From assembly GCA_903925435.1 (NCBI GenBank), contig CAIYFF010000409.1, positions 1 through 6,433 on the forward strand: a stretch of DNA of 6,433 nucleotides. Reading direction: 5' to 3'. The position numbers and the translations under genes were made by a program. Positions 5,467 through 6,433 of the stretch are shown here, one piece after another; position 1 is the first letter of the stretch, and each line of letters opens with the position of its first letter. The notes beneath the pieces were generated by a model that saw only the letters and a list, made by a program, of their open reading frames with translations, searched no databases and was not told the origin of the DNA. This DNA is from an uncultured Planctomycetota bacterium. GTDB taxonomy: Bacteria; Planctomycetota; UBA1135; UBA2386.

Positions 5467-6433
5467 AGGTTGAGCTTGCTGAGCGCCGCGGCGAGCGGGC
5501 TCACGACCTCGGGCTCGGGCTTGCGCGGAGCCGGCGCGGGCCGCGGGTCGCGGTTGCCGCGCGGATCGCGATTGCCGCCGCCGCTGTAGCCGCCGCTGCT
5601 GCGCGCGCCACCCGAGCCTGCGGTCGCGTGGCTGTCGCTGCGCCCCGCCGCCGGCCGTTCGTGCAGCTTCATCGTCAGCGCGATGCGTTGGCGCGGGATG
5701 TCGACCTCGACGACCTTGACCTGGACGATCTGGCCGGCCTTGACGACTTCGCGCGGGTCCTCGACGAAGCGATCCGACAGCTGGCTGATGTGCACGAGGC
5801 CGTCCTGGTGCACGCCGATGTCGACGAAGGCGCCGAAGTTCGTCACGTTCGTGACGACGCCTTCGAGCTGCATGCCGGGCGTGAGGTCCTTCAGCTCCTG
5901 CACGCCTTCCTGGAAGGTCGCGGTCTTGAACTCCGGACGCGGGTCGCGGCCAGGCTTCTCGAGCTCCTGCAGGATGTCGGTGACGGTCGGCACGCCGAAG
6001 CGTTCGTCGGCGAACTTCTTGGGATCGAGCGTCTTCAAGAACGCGCGGTCGCCGATCAGGTCGCGGATCGCGCGGCCGCTCGCCGCGAGGATGCGCTCGA
6101 CGACGGGGTAGGCCTCGGGGTGCACCGAGCTCTGGTCGAGCGGGTTGTCGCCGCCCTGGATGCGCAAGAAGCCGGCGCACTGCTCGAACGCCTTCGGCCC
6201 GAGGCGTGTGACCTTCAGCAGGTCCTTGCGCGACTTGAAGGGTCCGTTCTCGTTGCGATGCGCGACGATGTTCTTGGCGAGCGTCGACGACAGGCCGGCG
6301 ACGCGCGCGAGCAAGTCCTCGCTCGCGGTGTTGAGGTCGACACCGACGCCGTTCACGCAGTCCTCGACGACCGCATCGAGCGAACGCGCGAGCTTCGTCT
6401 GGTTGACGTCGTGCTGATACTGGCCGACGCCGA
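5454..6433 (-). CDS. tex: Tex (YhgF-type) RNA-binding protein, C-terminal part
   Basis: The C-terminal 325 residues of a Tex protein, which is usually about 770; the gene continues beyond the right edge, so the start is not in the window. The visible part begins with GVGQYQHDVNQ and DCVNGVGVDLNTASEDLL, signatures of the Tex family, not with a start codon. Next comes a helix-hairpin-helix region (VAGLSSTLAKNIVAHRNENG, then RLGPKAFEQCAGFLRI), then DNPLDQSSVHPEAYPVV. The C-terminal S1 domain (about 5664-5885; LEGVVTNVTNFGAFVDIGV, then DGLVHISQLS) binds RNA. The protein ends in a low-complexity Gly/Arg/Pro tail with two NRDPR repeats. Tex is a cytoplasmic nucleic-acid-binding protein implicated in transcription. 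It runs convergent to the second module and is unlikely to be functionally linked to it. Its codons are markedly richer in G/C at third positions than those of the modules. Confidence 0.95.
   Translation of the reverse strand, partial: GVGQYQHDVNQTKLARSLDAVVEDCVNGVGVDLNTASEDLLARVAGLSSTLAKNIVAHRNENGPFKSRKDLLKVTRLGPKAFEQCAGFLRIQGGDNPLDQSSVHPEAYPVVERILAASGRAIRDLIGDRAFLKTLDPKKFADERFGVPTVTDILQELEKPGRDPRPEFKTATFQEGVQELKDLTPGMQLEGVVTNVTNFGAFVDIGVHQDGLVHISQLSDRFVEDPREVVKAGQIVQVKVVEVDIPRQRIALTMKLHERPAAGRSDSHATAGSGGARSSGGYSGGGNRDPRGNRDPRPAPAPRKPEPEVVSPLAAALSKLNLRRN

Noticed and set aside
4600..6180. A 526-codon open frame on the minus strand across the second large gene and tex
   Set aside because: It lies antisense to one well-supported gene and out of frame with another, and is arginine-, alanine- and proline-rich as expected for a high-GC shadow frame.

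Overview
The window is high-GC DNA from a Gram-negative-type bacterium. Expanded families of exported proteins with carboxypeptidase-regulatory-like beta-sandwich domains would fit Planctomycetota or Myxococcota, but nothing here fixes the taxonomy. The only gene of clear housekeeping type is the 3' part of tex, on the minus strand at the right edge. The rest looks like an accessory region.

Layout. Positions 1-178 hold no gene I can support. Positions 179-545 (minus) are a wrecked ATPase gene of the AAA/DUF4143 type: the Walker A end is joined directly to the C-terminal domain, with a frameshift near the start and an early stop near the end. Positions 616-2901 and 2973-5258 are two diverged tandem copies of one two-gene module, each exactly 2286 bp, with a period of 2357 bp. 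Each copy has a leader of about 170-225 bp, a gene for a small exported protein with 14 cysteines (842-1285 and 3199-3639), and an overlapping gene for a roughly 540-residue membrane-anchored protein built of beta-sandwich-like domains (1273-2901 and 3636-5258). The 71-bp gap between the copies contains a displaced piece of the second large gene. Positions 5259-5453 separate the second module from the convergent tex gene (5454-6433, minus, continuing past the window).

How the genes work together. In both modules the second gene starts inside the end of the first, so the two proteins are probably made together. One is exported, the other should sit in the membrane facing the same compartment. 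I recognise no named family for either protein, so a secreted or cell-surface partner pair is inference. The small protein consists of two 7-cysteine repeats whose spacing is identical in both paralogues.

The most notable pattern is in sequence conservation. The non-coding leader plus the signal-peptide region is about 95% identical between copies over 326 bp without an indel. Identity falls sharply a few codons after the predicted cleavage site. A conserved leader with a diverging mature protein suggests gene conversion of the leader, or a larger family of cassettes that share it.
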